Shown piece after piece: positions 24,954 through 36,967 of a stretch of DNA of 64,000 nucleotides. Positions within the stretch are counted from its first letter, which is position 1; the number at the start of each line of letters is the position of its first letter. Under the pieces are notes generated by a model. It saw only the letters and a list, made by a program, of their open reading frames with translations. It ran no database searches and was not told where the DNA came from. Source of the stretch: Diphasiastrum complanatum (taxonomy: Eukaryota; Streptophyta; Lycopodiopsida; Lycopodiales; Lycopodiaceae); NCBI GenBank assembly GCA_029204225.1, contig CM055110.1:1-64000 (forward strand). The letters run 5' to 3'. The translations under genes and the position numbers were made by a program.

Positions 24954-25742
24954 TTAAGAATCCTCTCTTTCACTCTCATTACCCTCACACTCTTCTTTGT
25001 TAGTAAGGTTAGCTTGCTTGGACTGGTTCTTCTTCTTGAAACAATTTGATGCATAGTGGCCCTTTTTGCCACAAAAGAAACATTTGATCTTTGGCAGCTT
25101 CTTCTTGCCACTGGATGTTGCAGCTTGTGAGGATTGATCCTCACCACCTTCTTTGGCTTTGTCCTTCTTGAAGCATTGTTGACCTTTTCCCTTGCCTCTT
25201 GACTTGTCCTTGGTGAAATGTGTCTTGTCATCTGCACCATCCTTCAATGAAAGTCTGTTGATCGTCAACATTTTATTCTCTTGTCTGCTTTCTTCAGCAA
25301 TGAGAACTCCTTGAAGAGTCTCCAAAGATGGAAGCTCGTCCCTAACAACATAAGTCTGCACAATATTGTCATACTCATCTCTTAGTCCATCAAGGACTAA
25401 TTGAACAAGCTCAGTATTCTTAAGAGCATCACCAATACTAGTTAACTCTTGATGAAGATCTTTAACTCTCATTACATAATTTGAAGCACTCTCATCTACT
25501 CCTTGATAACTTAGAAAAATCTGATTTATAAGTGTAAGCAATCTTGAAGTATTCATAATTTTATAGATTGTTTTGAGAATGTCCCAAGCCTCCTTGGCAT
25601 TAGTGCATGTACTGATCTCCCTTAACATTTCATTTGTGACATTCATTTTTATAAAATGAAGAGCAATTCTAGTTCTCTTCTTGAATGCTATAGCTTCATT
25701 AGGTGTTGCAGGTTCTTGTTCAGCTCCACTAACAATGTCCAT
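24954..25742 (-). pseudogene. Copia I Gag with zinc knuckle
   Basis: A 262-residue open frame from the ATG at 25742. It has the Copia Gag pattern KKRTRIALHFIKMNV, EAWDILKTIY, SASNYVMRVKDLHQEL, VLDGLRDEYDNIVQ, and a zinc knuckle KCFFCGKKGHYASNC near residue 220. The true N-terminus (the NYxxWKxRMES block) lies upstream at about 25850-25760 in another frame, so one shift has truncated it. The C-terminus is acidic (EGNESEREDS). Confidence 0.85.
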
Positions 25743-26465
25743 TACATCTTGAAAATAATGATTCCATCCTTATCTTCCACATTGTATAACTGGAAGATGT
25801 TAATCTCTCACTATGCTTGAAAAAATGTGAACTAGTTGAAGCATGTTCTCTCTGAGAAATTCTAGTAATGACAAAGATGGAGATGAATATGTTGCTTGCT
25901 ATCTCAACCTAAGACTAACACTTATAATGTTGATCCAGCCTATGAAATCTAGCATCAATATGTGAAATCGAGCTCATAACTAACAAATCAATCTATCTAG
26001 CTTCTATCAAATGATCAAGCACATTCAAGTATGAAGTCTATCTCTGCCACGAGTTTCAAAGAACTTAAAAACTCTCTAGGAACAACCTTTTAACTGAAAC
26101 ACAATATTTTGTGTGAAATGAAATGTCTAAGACCTCACAAAGCTTGAATCTGTCCAATTCTACTTGATTGATAATAAAAATTGAGAATATTGGTGAAAAG
26201 AACTAATGTGTGCTCACTTTGGCATATCACATGAGAAGAGTACTCTCCCTATCTCTTTTATTGCCTGAAACTCTTCTAGAAACAAATCAATTGACTTAGA
26301 GACTTGAGCAATACAATCTACTATCTTCAATACCTATCCAACAAGCAATAGAACATCAAATTTGAACCATTCTTTGGCTTCGAAGTAGCACTCAAACAAA
26401 GAGGGCTAACTTCACACGCGTGAGATAAGGTCTAATGTATCACCCTCACCTCTACAAAGCACAAA

Positions 26466-26477
26466 GCTCTGATGCCA
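26466..26477 (-). other. Primer binding site of Copia I
   Basis: The minus strand reads tggcatcagagc next to the LTR, one mismatch from the initiator tRNA-Met complement. Confidence 0.75.
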
Positions 26478-26848
26478 TGTGAAGTTTTTAGCATGTGTGA
26501 ACTTCACTCACTACACACGCTACATGATCTTTATGAGGTGTTGTGATTGCACAAGAATGATCAAAGAATAGTTTACTTGAAAAATCCAAGGCAAGAGCAC
26601 AATGGCATACCATAGACTCAAAAACCTAACTCCTTACAATGAGAGATAGCTATCAAAAGTAATTCTAAGTGCTCATTATGGAAACATGATGCTCTTGGTT
26701 AGAGAGAGAAATGACGACTAAAGACTCGATTAGAGAGAGGATGAGTCCAAAACACCAAAATCTCAATATCCACAATATGGCAAAACAAGCCAAAGTTTCC
26801 CTACATCAATGAGGCTTGAGTTGCTATAATGGATTTGGATGGAATGTA
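26478..26848 (-). repeat. Truncated 5' LTR of Copia I
   Basis: The 370 bases next to the PBS are kept and match the end of the Copia H LTR. Outward similarity stops at 26848, where R2 sequence begins. Confidence 0.75.
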
Positions 26849-27575
26849 GCTGACGGGTGCTAGTATTAAGTAGTAATTAAGAACAGTCTATTTCCTAGAG
26901 TTATGCTTGGTAGGTAGCTAGTTGGTCAAATTTTCACCTTAAACTTAGGTGTAGGTCCTATAAAGTAGGGATGACCACCAAATAGACATGACCAACTCTC
27001 TTGACTTGACCTAACCTACATTAGGATGGGTTTCCTATGTGGCATCATGGCCTCACATGTGTGGGACCCACTTGTGTACACAATTTACACTATTCTACAT
27101 GGTTTTTGATCAAGCTAGATTTGCCAATTTTTGGCAATTCTTCACAGTTGATAATCAATTGCATGTGTACATGGTTGTTGATTAAAGATACTGTACATAG
27201 TTAGGGATGTTTCTTCCAAAAGCATGGAGCAATTTTACAAAGTACGATTTATTCGGCATCAACATAGTGTTGTGAATTTTTGTTGGAACACTCATAGTGT
27301 ATGGTTTGCTTTTTGCAGCAAGCAGTTGGTGGATGACGCATGACTAAATTGTAAAGCATCATATTACGCTCTAGTTGTACATCATTTTGAATACCAAAAT
27401 ATGATGAATGAAATGCGGTTGATAATCAATTGTGTGTGTACATGGTTGTTGATTCAAGATAATATACATACTCAGAAATGTTTCTTACAATAGGCAAAGA
27501 GGAATTATATGGAAAAGGGAAAGAAGGGAGCAAAAATTGGGTTATGAGGGCAACAATAATAGAATTTTGGACGTG
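26849..27575. repeat. Dispersed repeat R2, copy interrupted by an LTR piece
   Basis: 26849-26886 (gacgggtgctagtattaag) and 27147-27575 match the R2 block at 51248-52610. The second part holds a partial repetition: gttgataatcaattg occurs at 27147 and again at about 27418. Confidence 0.75.
26887..27146 (-). repeat. Truncated LTR of the element A/B family
   Basis: About 260 bases match the terminal part of the A/B LTR (ctagagttatgcttggtag to ggcaattcttcaca). No internal sequence adjoins it, so it is a truncated solo LTR inside R2. Confidence 0.85.
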
Positions 27576-27580
27576 ATTCC

Positions 27581-28235
27581 TGTGAAAATTGTCAACATTT
27601 CCTAGCTAGTTTGAGGCCTAAATTGGCTAAAATTGTAAATAGTTTTGGTTCTGGAGTTTCACACGTGTGAACCAGGCCACAATGTTTTTATTTACTGTAT
27701 TTTTTCAGTATGATGAAGTGTCAAACTTCATACCCTTCAAAATGAGACCATTTTGATGTATTTTGGTCATATAAGCCATTTTTAGCTATTTTTCCTATAT
27801 AGGGAATATCTAGGGTCAAGTACCTTCTAGAGAGAGGAGAGAGAGTCATCTTCCTCATCCATAAATAGTAGGGAAGTCGTGGAGAACAGGTTGGAGAAAC
27901 CTTTTGTATGCTTCATTGAGATCAATAGATCATTGTCATTGTTTCTTCCTCCATTGAGAGCATTGTTGTGTGTATTGTCTTCAAGCTATTGTGTATGATC
28001 TTAGGTGCTTTCCAAAAGTGATAGGCTGATGTATTATGGACTGTATAATGCTATTTTGGGCCGCACTTGATGTTTATGGAAGTTTCCATTTGTGATAAAT
28101 GCTTTTTGATCAAGTTCTTTGCATTCTAGGTAGCATAGAATGTGTTGCCAATTCCTAGCTTATGTAGTTTGGAGTGCAAGCATTCAAGCCAATGATCTTG
28201 GAGTTTAGATCCACTTAGGATCTGTATTTTTCACA
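27581..28235. mobile_element. Solo LTR of a separate Copia-type family
   Basis: A 655-base sequence starts TGTGAAAATTG and ends TTTTTCACA, with the 5-base duplication attcc at 27576-27580 and 28236-28240. It contains CACACGTGTG at 27660-27669 and a TATA-like cataaatag near 27860. No internal sequence: an intact element has recombined between its LTRs. Orientation is uncertain. Confidence 0.88.
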
Positions 28236-28319
28236 ATTCCCCTCCTGAGAACCTTATATAACCCATATTGGAAGTACTTGATGCATTTTGCATCTACTAG
28301 TGTATCCTGAAGCCTCTTT

Positions 28320-28511
28320 TCAAAAACTTTGAACCTCTAAAACAACTTCCTTCTTTTTTTGCTCTATTGCTTGCAATTTATCCAAAATCTCCTCGTCCTC
28401 ATGCTTCTTCTGATATTGCTTCAAGAAAGCTCTTCCCAATCTCCCCAAGTCTGGAATTTCTGAAAATTTTGAATTTGCGTGGCAGTGCCACACAGACTTT
28501 TTTAAGCTCAA
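28320..28511 (-). pseudogene. Unrecognised charged fragment beside the subterminal motifs
   Basis: A 63-residue frame. The C-terminal half is highly charged and helical in character (QYQKKHEDEEILDKLQAIEQ), as in a coiled coil or a transposon-encoded DNA-binding protein tail. The N-terminal half overlaps the subterminal motif and is probably not coding. Possibly the last exon of a CACTA gene; no family was recognised. Confidence 0.3.
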
Positions 28512-28660
28512 AACTTAAACTGTGAGCACCAAAATATGTCGATGTGGCACAACCACGCATGGAAGTGCCACGTACGTTTGTTATTTAATCAATTGTCATC
28601 TGACATGACTTTTTGGGATTTGTCATGCGTGGCAGTGCCACGTGTGGCAAATCTCCAGAG
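28478..28660. repeat. Subterminal motif cluster 1
   Basis: It contains gcgtggcagtgccac at about 28476 and 28629 and degenerate forms such as cgcatggaagtgccac at 28555. CACTA transposases are known to bind short repeated motifs near the element ends. Confidence 0.65.
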
Positions 28661-29444
28661 AAAATTCCAGAGCAATAGTTTTGTATACTTGTGTTGTCCA
28701 AATTTAGATCTTCCATTTCATTTGCAACATATGCATTTTTGAATACATGTCTTGAGCGTGGCTTAATTTGAACAACATACTACCAATATTTGTTTAGTCG
28801 ATCTGGTTGAAAAAATACCTGCACATTTAGCAATGTTAGGATTAGATATTTGTTATGCTCACATTTTAATTCACAATAAATAGATGTAATGAAAAAGTAG
28901 TGTAGATGATTAATATAATATTGATCACAATTGACAAAAAGATAAAATGTGAGAATCATGCACACCTATTTACAATGACGAGGCAACACTAATGTGTTTA
29001 AAAAGTTGATGCTTAATGTCTTGTTGAATCGATAGCAAAAAATCCACTACGGTCTTTTTTTACAGTTGCATTTGATCCTCTATAGTTGATTTTGAGTCAT
29101 TTCACATCAAACAACAAATATTTACCCATTTCACTGAAACATACCTCATATATGGCTTGTATGGTTCCTACATACTCAAGCTCTCCAGCAATTCGACTTT
29201 GATCTCGAGCAGTACTCCGACTTTCTTGATGGAAGGATGTCATCACACCACAATCATAAGTTCGTCATTTCATATCGATTGATTTAATGCGATGATGCCG
29301 ACCATATGCCCACATTGCACTATACTTTCGATACTATCACATGATGATGATAATTAAAACAATAATCAATCATCGTACAAATAAAAATTGTTCACTTAAA
29401 AAAATAGAATTATAGACAAACTTTCCAATCACATCCTCTTGCAA

Positions 29445-31864
29445 AATCTCATTATGTGTCACATATGAATTGTCCTTTTGATCTTGCTTGTTGTTGGAGT
29501 GTATCAACCATCCAGTCTATAGTGCATTGGTTGGGCAATGGCTCAAGATCATGTGAAGGTGTAGCTTCACCTCTACGCCTATCGTGTCGGTGTCGATTTC
29601 TAGTCAATACCCTCTCCAAAAAAAACATCCACCTATAGAAAATTTTAACACATCAACGAGAACATTATGTTATTTATAATTTGAAAGAATCACACTACAT
29701 CTATTGAAACCACTAAAATCAAATTCAAGTGTATTATACCTTGAGTGCACAGGACCGGTAGTACCAACTTCTCGGACCGAGTGCACAAGCATATGCATCT
29801 GTATGTCTAGGATAGAAGTTGGAAAATCCCTCTAAAACATACATAGTTCTCATCTCGCAAATGACTGACCATACATACTTATACTCTTCTTTCGTAATAA
29901 TCCAAAGGGCTCTTGGAATACTCTAGGTATTTCCATCAGTACATAATTTTGGCCAATACTTTTTTTTTGTTTTTGATTCTTGTAGATCATGCCTGGCAGA
30001 AATAATGTCTTTGTCGCCCACCAAGTTCCATATTGATTCACCCACATTTTTGAATCTATGCATAGGATCAAGCAAGTCATTGATCAAAAGGTTATTCCAA
30101 TATGATAAACAATGAAAGATGGATAGTCTTTTCATACCATTGATTGGCTTAATCTCGGATTCAATCCAAAGTTTGTGCCAATCTACCACAGACATTCTTT
30201 TTGGAGGCATTCTTGTTTCTGATCTTCCTCCAAAGCCTCTTCTATGAGCATTTCTAAATGGATGATTTTTTATCTTGCAAGTACTTGCGATGATTTTTAT
30301 ACACAACTTTGTTTAAATGATTTGAGTGGCGAGCATCAACATTTGGTCCACAAATGAGACATGTGTGATATCCAAAAATTGCGAAACCTAAAAGAATCAA
30401 ATCCAATTCGTGTTATAAATAGAATTCTTTTAAAGAATAAATATTGCATGCATAAAAAATAAATATATAAACATTACAAGTGATTTCATTTTATAGTCAC
30501 GTGAACAATCGCCCAATCCTGGATAGTCATGCATAGTCCACATTAAAATCGCACGCAACAAAAATGTTTTGTCTTGAAGTGGACGTGAGATGTCATATGC
30601 TTGGACTCCCTTCCATGGTAGTTATAGTTCTTCAATCAATGGTGCAAAGTAGATATCCATATTTTTTACTTTATGTTTTCTAGGAATTAGAAGTGCTAGC
30701 ATGAGATGTCATTTTTTAATGCTTAGCCAAGGTGGAATGTTATAGTTGACTAACACCACTGGATAAGTAGACCACGTGCTTGACATTTTTCCAAAGGGGT
30801 TGACCCCGTCTATTGCAAGTCCAAATCTTATATTGCTTGTTTCACTTGCAAAACATGGATATTCTTTGTCAATGTGTTTCCATGCAGGAGAGTCTGAGGG
30901 TACTCTCATGATCTCATCCGAAGAATGATAAGTAGCATGCCAATTCAGAAGCTCTGCAAGAGACTTGCAACAAAACAATCGTTGCAATCGTGGGATTATT
31001 GGAAAGTGTCGTAACACCTTGCATGGGTTAGTGGTCCCTTGTAAGTCATCTGAATATCGAGGAGTATCGCATATAGGACAAGCTTTTAACCCTCGATACT
31101 CATCAATATATAAGATGCAATCTTTTGGACAAGCATGATGCAATGTATAGTCCCATCCCATTGCACTCAACATTTTTCGTGCCTCACCTCTTGTCTCTAA
31201 CATAGTGTTTCCTTCTGGGAGTAGTTTGCGCAATAACCTATACATAATGAAATGAATTTTCATAATATAAAATAAAAGATCATTTAGCCAACTAAAACAT
31301 TTGACTTGAACAACACATCTATTAAATTCTTAGAAAAAAATCTCAATCTTATTTACCCAAATAAGGATGTAACACTTGTATCACTCCATTTATATTTTGC
31401 TTGGAGGTTCAATATAAGCAACGAAGGGGCCAAACGAGATGTCTTTGCTCCAGGATATAATGGTGTGTTTGATTCTTCTCTCAATTTGTTTTCCTCGGCA
31501 CTAATAATTGATTCACTGTTATGTACAATGCGTTCTTCCACATCATGATGCTCATAGACGTTATTTATCAAGTTGTTCATGATTTCAACTTCATCTTGAA
31601 TGCAAAATCATTTTCAACACTTGATCTTGATTATAAAGAAGAAGAAGAAGAAGATCGAGGCTGATTTGCTTTGGCACGTTGTTGTTCATCTATTTTCATC
31701 ATGGCTCTCAATCCCATATGCTCACGATGTGATAGTTGATTTATGTGCGGCCCATCATATGCCAGTCTTGTTTTGGATATGGAGTGATTGTTGTCATTGT
31801 CACTAGAGCTAGATGACAATTCATAGTCCTTCAAACATGGGAAACAAATTAACATATTCATCAA
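29445..31864 (-). pseudogene. CACTA TNP2-type transposase relic
   Basis: The best block (31263-30709) has the TNP2 pattern: ACPKDCILYIDEY, CPICDTPRY, VLRHFPIIPRLQRLF, DSPAWKHID and FGLAIDGVNPFGKMS. An upstream exon (31580-31353) has TPLYPGAK. Downstream, 30660-30480 and 30306-29850 continue with GVQAYDISRPLQDK, NHPFRNAHRR and LLDPMHRFKNVGESI. A DUF4218-like piece at about 29845-29755 reads FPTSILDIQMHMLVHSVREV, with a further exon to 29445. TNP2 is the enzyme that cuts and moves CACTA elements. Introns and several stops or shifts separate the blocks; it is unlikely to be functional. Confidence 0.85.
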
Positions 31865-32029
31865 TTAACATATAAGATTGTCATACATGAAAATTAAAAC
31901 TAAAATTAAGACATGCAAATCAAACACCATATCTTAAATTAAGGCATGCAATATAAAATATAAAAATAATAATTAATTCACACTCAACATAAATTGCTCT
32001 CACTAAATAGATAAAATGTATTTTGATAT

Positions 32030-33842
32030 TCACACGGTACATGCTTGAGTTTGGCTCAAAGTCTTTTGTACACATCTTGGAAAAGGGCGATTGAAGCTAT
32101 ATTTGATGAGTAGCTCTTCACCACATTTAATGGGCCTTATCGCGCATACCATTACGTATGTACTTTTTGAGTTCCTAGAAAAGTATTCTTCCTTTCCATT
32201 GGTGCGTTGCTTGAAATCACAATTAGTTAATGAAGGTTGCCCAATGGAACTATGTATATATGTAGCAATATTGCCATATTTTTCTGGACGCCCATCAATG
32301 TACATACGATGTGATTTCAAAACATTTTGTCCTTGCACACATCACTCTTCCAAAGAACAAGCATTGGCATTCAAGCCATAAACCTGCATTCTCCATTGGT
32401 GAGGACATAGAGCATGCCAATCACCCCAATTGTATTGAGGTCCTAGATAAGGCATTAATGTGACAACACTATTCAAGGGGACATCAATGCTAGTCAAAGA
32501 AAATTAAGCCAATCCCGCATTAGGAAAGTACTCACTTGGCTTGATCATATACGTATGACCCCAATATGAAAATGATGTTCCACATAATGGTGTGGTACTC
32601 TATCAGGCCAACATGAATATTTCTTTCTATCAAATGACTTAACCAATGCTTTTAGGCAGGGAGGAAGGGGAGACTCAGTCAATGAATTTAAAACATTCTT
32701 GGATAAGTCAACAGTACATAAATTTGGTTGTTCATTTTCAAATCTTGCCAAAATGCGTCCAAGTCGTGTTCTTTTTTAAATGGAGTAAATCCAGATGGGA
32801 TAGGAAGAAGAGGAGATTCTACACAAGGTATGTGAGGTGATGTGGGATGGATAGAATCGATGTGAAGTGTCATGGGATGGATAGAATCGATGTGAGGTGT
32901 CATGAGATAAATAGAATCGATGTGCGGTGACATCTTGGAATGAATAAAATCCATAGTATAATTTGTGTGAGGTGTTGTGGGATGGATAGAATCGATGTGA
33001 GGTATTGTGGGATGGATAGAATCGATGTGAGGTGTCATGAGATAGATAGAATCGATGTGTGGTGACATCGTGGAATGAATAGAATCCATAGTAGAATTTG
33101 TGTGAGGTGTTGTGGGATGGATAGAATCCATGTGAGGTGTAATGAGATGAATAGAATCTACGTGTGGTGATATCATGCGATGAGTAGATTCCAGGGAAAG
33201 ATTTATGTGAGGTGTGGTGGAGTGAGTGACTTGCGAAATGGAAAGATGCATAACTTCCACATCATGAGGTGTGTAGTGACTAGTGACATCATTATGATCA
33301 TCAGCAAATCTTCGTCTAATACCAAAGATGATCCAAAATCGATATTTCTTATCTTGTTGATAAGATTGTCAATCGACATCTTATAAGACATTGACACCAA
33401 TGTATTATTCTGCAAGAGTGAATACACAAGCATTAGTTTTATTTTTGTTTTTAAAATTATAAATATGTGTATGATAAGAACAGTACTAAATAGTCAAAAT
33501 GTACCTCCAAATCCACATCGGGCTCCTCAATGTGCTTTCAAAACTTCCACAGATGGTGTGCCACTATTCGTCTTTCTCGAATTTTCAATCCTTTGCATTG
33601 TTTGCACTCGCAATATATCCTTTTATTGTACCTCTGTTGATACTAATTTCGTTTTACAATTACAAAAATGATTAGCTTAATGTTACAAGCTAATTATATA
33701 TGTGTATAAATACAGTCCTTAGTTTAAACAAATGATTATATAGTACCTGCGATTTGGGTCGAGGCTGGGCACCAGAACTTGATGACGATGATGTTCCACT
33801 AAGTCTTTGCTCAAGCATTTGTGCTCTTTTCCGTGAGCTCAT
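32030..33842 (-). pseudogene. Multi-exon gene relic with C-terminal SET-like domain
   Basis: A possible exon 1 (33842-33747) starts MSSRKRAQMLEQRL, Ser-rich, followed by a GT donor. Exon 2 (33633-33505) has a Cys cluster, YCECKQCKG, and an in-frame TGA. Exon 3 starts after cag at 33409 and enters a Pro-His-Ile-Asp-Ser-Ile repeat (33192-32830). The end, about 32560-32030, resembles the SET fold: GNIATYIHSSIG, then YVMVCAIRPIKCGEELLIKY before a Pro- and Cys-containing tail. In active SET methyltransferases the first motif is NHSC-like and the second ends in a catalytic Tyr; here the first is degenerate. A host gene captured by the transposon is my inference. Confidence 0.5.
32830..33192. repeat. 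30-base coding minisatellite with 135-base higher-order unit
   Basis: About a dozen units like gtgggatggatagaatcgat encode, on the minus strand, PHIDSIHPTT-type decapeptides. A longer variant (near 32921 and 33056) recurs 135 bases apart, showing a second level of duplication. Lies within the SET-like gene relic. Confidence 0.85.
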
Positions 33843-34660
33843 TTTGTAATAATATTGCATCCTCTTTAACTTTTTGCTATCTTGTGGAGGCGTTGTACCT
33901 TAAACAATCGTAGAAAAAAAAACAAAAAAGTTATATTCAACACACAATGTTGCAAATCTGAATGTTAAGTACATAATATTTACTGTACATTCAATAAATA
34001 TACCTGTTTCGAGACATTTCCTCAATAAGACATATTCACTAATGAACGATTAAATTTCATTTGCAATTTTTTAAATGGAATGTTAATGATATTGACAAAA
34101 TACACTGGTCAAAATATACAGTTAAAATTTATATGTACACAAAAATTTAACAAGATCCACAAATATCGTTATCACTAAAACATTTAGATACCTTACCAAT
34201 GTCAAGTTGCTTGAACGAATATGACATTGTCTAATTCATGAAAAAAAGAAGTAGATTCAAGCAAGTTATGAAATAGAAGTGTGATTTCTTTTAGATATCT
34301 AGAAAACTAAGCAGTAATTAATACATGTTTGTTAGTTTTAAAAAATCATCAAAATCTTCAAAATCCCAAGTTTGAAAAAATCAAGTAACTTGAATTTGAT
34401 ATTTACATGTGAAACAACTCTATTCTGGTCCCTATCGCTTGACATAGCCCATTGAATAATCATAATTAACCAGCATCACATGAGATAGCTCAAACAACTT
34501 GATGTCTATCAATGTAAAAAGTCTTATTTTGGCACTTCTCACCTGAGGCTCCTCATAGATTGATCAACTTTGAGGGATTTCATCTAAATAGATTAAATTT
34601 GTTGCCTATCGTTTGGGAATGCCAAAATTTGATGCCCAATGTGTAATTTTTTTCTTATCA
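33843..34660. other. Non-coding stretch
   Basis: AT-rich sequence upstream of the SET-like gene relic on its coding strand. It may hold that gene's promoter, but no clear TATA box or gene was identified. Confidence 0.4.
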
Positions 34661-34664
34661 CCCA

Positions 34665-35045
34665 ACAGTGCCACGCCCAAAAAAAAATTTCCAACAAACT
34701 TGCCACGGCGTGGCAAGTTTTTGCTTGTTGGAAAAATTTGCCACGCATGGCAAACTTCAAAAAAAAAAATTTAAATTTCAAAATTTCAAAATTTTCAGAA
34801 TTTCAACCGTGGCAGTGCCACGCGAATTTAGAATTTGAATTGCCCTGAGCACCCCCCCCCCCAAAAAAAAAAATTTGTTCGGAAGAAGTGCTGGTGACGG
34901 AAAACTTTGACAGCGTGGCAGTGGCACACATGGCAAAGCCACGTGTTCATTGCCACACAATTTACCACGCGATTTCCATGGACATTGCACGCGAGGGCCA
35001 TCGAGTCAAATTTGGTCCCCATCTTATGTGTGTGGCAATGGGCCT
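34665..35045. repeat. Subterminal motif cluster 2
   Basis: It holds several copies and variants of gtggcagtgccac (34806, 34914) and ttgccacg/cgtggca half sites, with a C11-A11 run near 34850. Matches 41672-42110. Confidence 0.7.
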
Positions 35046-36231
35046 ATATTTGTAGTTGTGATCCTATCGATATAGCATCCATCCCGCAAAGAATTGTGGA
35101 TCTCCCCAGATCTGAAACACTAGCAAATTTAAGACATTGGTGACGATTCTACACCTACATCTGGTAATTCTGCCCAAAACTAAAAATTGTTTCTATCCAG
35201 ATTACACAACCAACTGAAATCCGATTTGGCAACAGAACAATAAAGGTGTTAGGTAAATTGTGGTAAATTGCTAACATACCGAAAGTTCCTATCAATAGAT
35301 TGTCATAGAACAAATAACAGAACTATAACAGCTTAACCTGAGATATCAAATTTTGACTAATAACCATTCACAAACTGCAATAAAATTGAATAACATGATT
35401 GCATTCCACATCTCTGCTATTACAATACAATACAACAAATTGGCAGAGTATAACCATCACATAAACTACAATTTTCATTACATCAAGGATCGTACCAAGG
35501 GAAAAGACATTACTCAAGTTACATTCCATCTTAACACTGACATATACATAATTTAGACAGTGAAGGTAGTGACACAATTCTACACCAAAACTACTCGAAA
35601 GGTCCTAAGCAAGGCACTCCTACTTGCAACCTATAGCCTGACATAAACTTGTATCACAACTCACATAATGCTCGGCTCTAATCCTTTTGACGCTTGATCA
35701 CACTTTTGCTATCCAGTGTAAAACCAAGAGTCCCCTTTGCGACTACAAGTTCCCTATTTATACAATCCCGAACTCACCACAAGAGCCTTCCCAAAACTCC
35801 ACAAAAGACCGCCACTGTTTTGTATGCAGTTCTCTCATGGTTGGTACAACTTCCATTGCTAAGACCGCATCAAGGTCGCAATCATCACACATGCGGTTGC
35901 TTTCAGTCCATTTAGCTTCCATTCCTCTTTACCCGAATATGATCTTTCCATTCTAAGTCAACAACTCTAAAAACAATCTTTTTGGTGCTTTTTGTCCTAT
36001 CTACACATTACTAAACACACCCTAGTCATCCCTATAGCAACTTATGCTAATCCATCTACCTAACAACATTAATACAACTAAAGGTCTAAGTTCTTAAACA
36101 ATCTTATACATACAAAATACCTTAAAATGGCCCATCTAACAGGTAAGTTAGCTTATTTTGGCAACTCTAATAATGTTGTAGTGGCCACAGTTGTAGTCGA
36201 AGCTATCCCACCAAAAACACTTCTAACCGAT
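35046..36231. repeat. Duplicated segment S, copy 1
   Basis: Closely matches 42111-43200 in the same direction. It ends exactly where the Copia D LTR begins, so D inserted into it. A conserved small frame on the minus strand (about 36231-36150, GGIASTTTV to LLELPK) is shared with copy 2. Confidence 0.85.
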
Positions 36232-36955
36232 TGTGAAGAATTGAAAAAGATTATCTATTGTAGATATAGGGGTCTTATGTTTTTAATATCAAGCATCTAG
36301 GTGTAGGATGTTGATAGGAACAAATTTGGCATAGATGGCAAATTATGCATTTCCACTTGTAATGCCACTATTGAGCCAAAATAGAGTAAGATTCTAAACT
36401 CGTGCCAATTGGAGTGTAGACAAGTGTAATTCTTTTGTTTGATGAATTCTAAGAGGTTCAATAGGATTTAGAGGGGTCCAATAAGAATTTTGAGCTTTGC
36501 TTGAAAATGGTCCAATAGAGTTAAGAGGTGCATGGATCAATGGTCCAATAGGATTAAGAGGTGGCAAAAGTGTGGTCCAATCATAGTTAAGCATAATGGT
36601 AGCTCGTGGATCTACTAGTATCATTGTACTCCTCATTTGGATCTAATTGATTTTGGAGATTGAGTGGATTTTGAGTGTTATTGGATTTCTAGCTTTCTCT
36701 ATCTACCTGAGAGCTCATGATGAATTTCTCTCTCTACTCGAGGAGAGCAGCTTGTTTTACTTAAAAATAATTTCTTAATACTTCCCACACGTGTGAGTGA
36801 GAGTTGGAAGTGATTGAATGCATGTAGTAGTGCGTTTTTGCCATAGAATCAAAGATCGATCTTGAATCTCAATCTAGTCTTGATCTTGGTGCATCTACAC
36901 ACCTTAGGAGATCACAAGTACATGCTGTGGATAGTCCACACGTGTGAAATCAACA
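36232..36955 (+). repeat. 5' LTR of Copia D
   Basis: 724 bases starting TGTGAAGAATTG and ending TCAACA, matching the Copia C LTR. Two CACACGTGTG palindromes lie at 36786-36795 and 36937-36946. Confidence 0.88.
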
Positions 36956-36967
36956 TGGTATTAGAGC
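36956..36967 (+). other. Primer binding site of Copia D
   Basis: tggtattagagc directly follows the LTR; one mismatch from the initiator tRNA-Met complement. Confidence 0.85.

Larger units (their letters stand above)
24290..26848 (-). mobile_element. Copia I retrotransposon relic
   Basis: It runs on the minus strand from a truncated 5' LTR through PBS, leader, Gag, protease and the first part of pre-integrase, ending near 24400. It is the same family as Copia H and lies in inverted orientation to it. The rest of pol and the 3' LTR are absent. Confidence 0.85.
28241..36231 (-). mobile_element. CACTA-like DNA transposon region, decayed
   Basis: A TNP2-type transposase relic (29445-31864) and a multi-exon gene relic with a SET-like domain (32030-33842) lie between two clusters of the subterminal motif GTGGCAGTGCCAC (28478-28660 and 34665-35045). 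This is the layout of a CACTA element that captured a host gene. The terminal CACTA bases were not found, so outer limits are approximate. 35046-36231 may be flanking DNA. Confidence 0.6.

Noticed and set aside
28290-28300. tagtg / cacta words as CACTA element ends (also 35117)
   Set aside because: They point in the wrong direction for the ends of this element and lack an inverted partner.
34850-34872. C-run followed by A-run as a special signal
   Set aside because: Simple homopolymers in a repeat-rich block; the partner segment has a shorter version.
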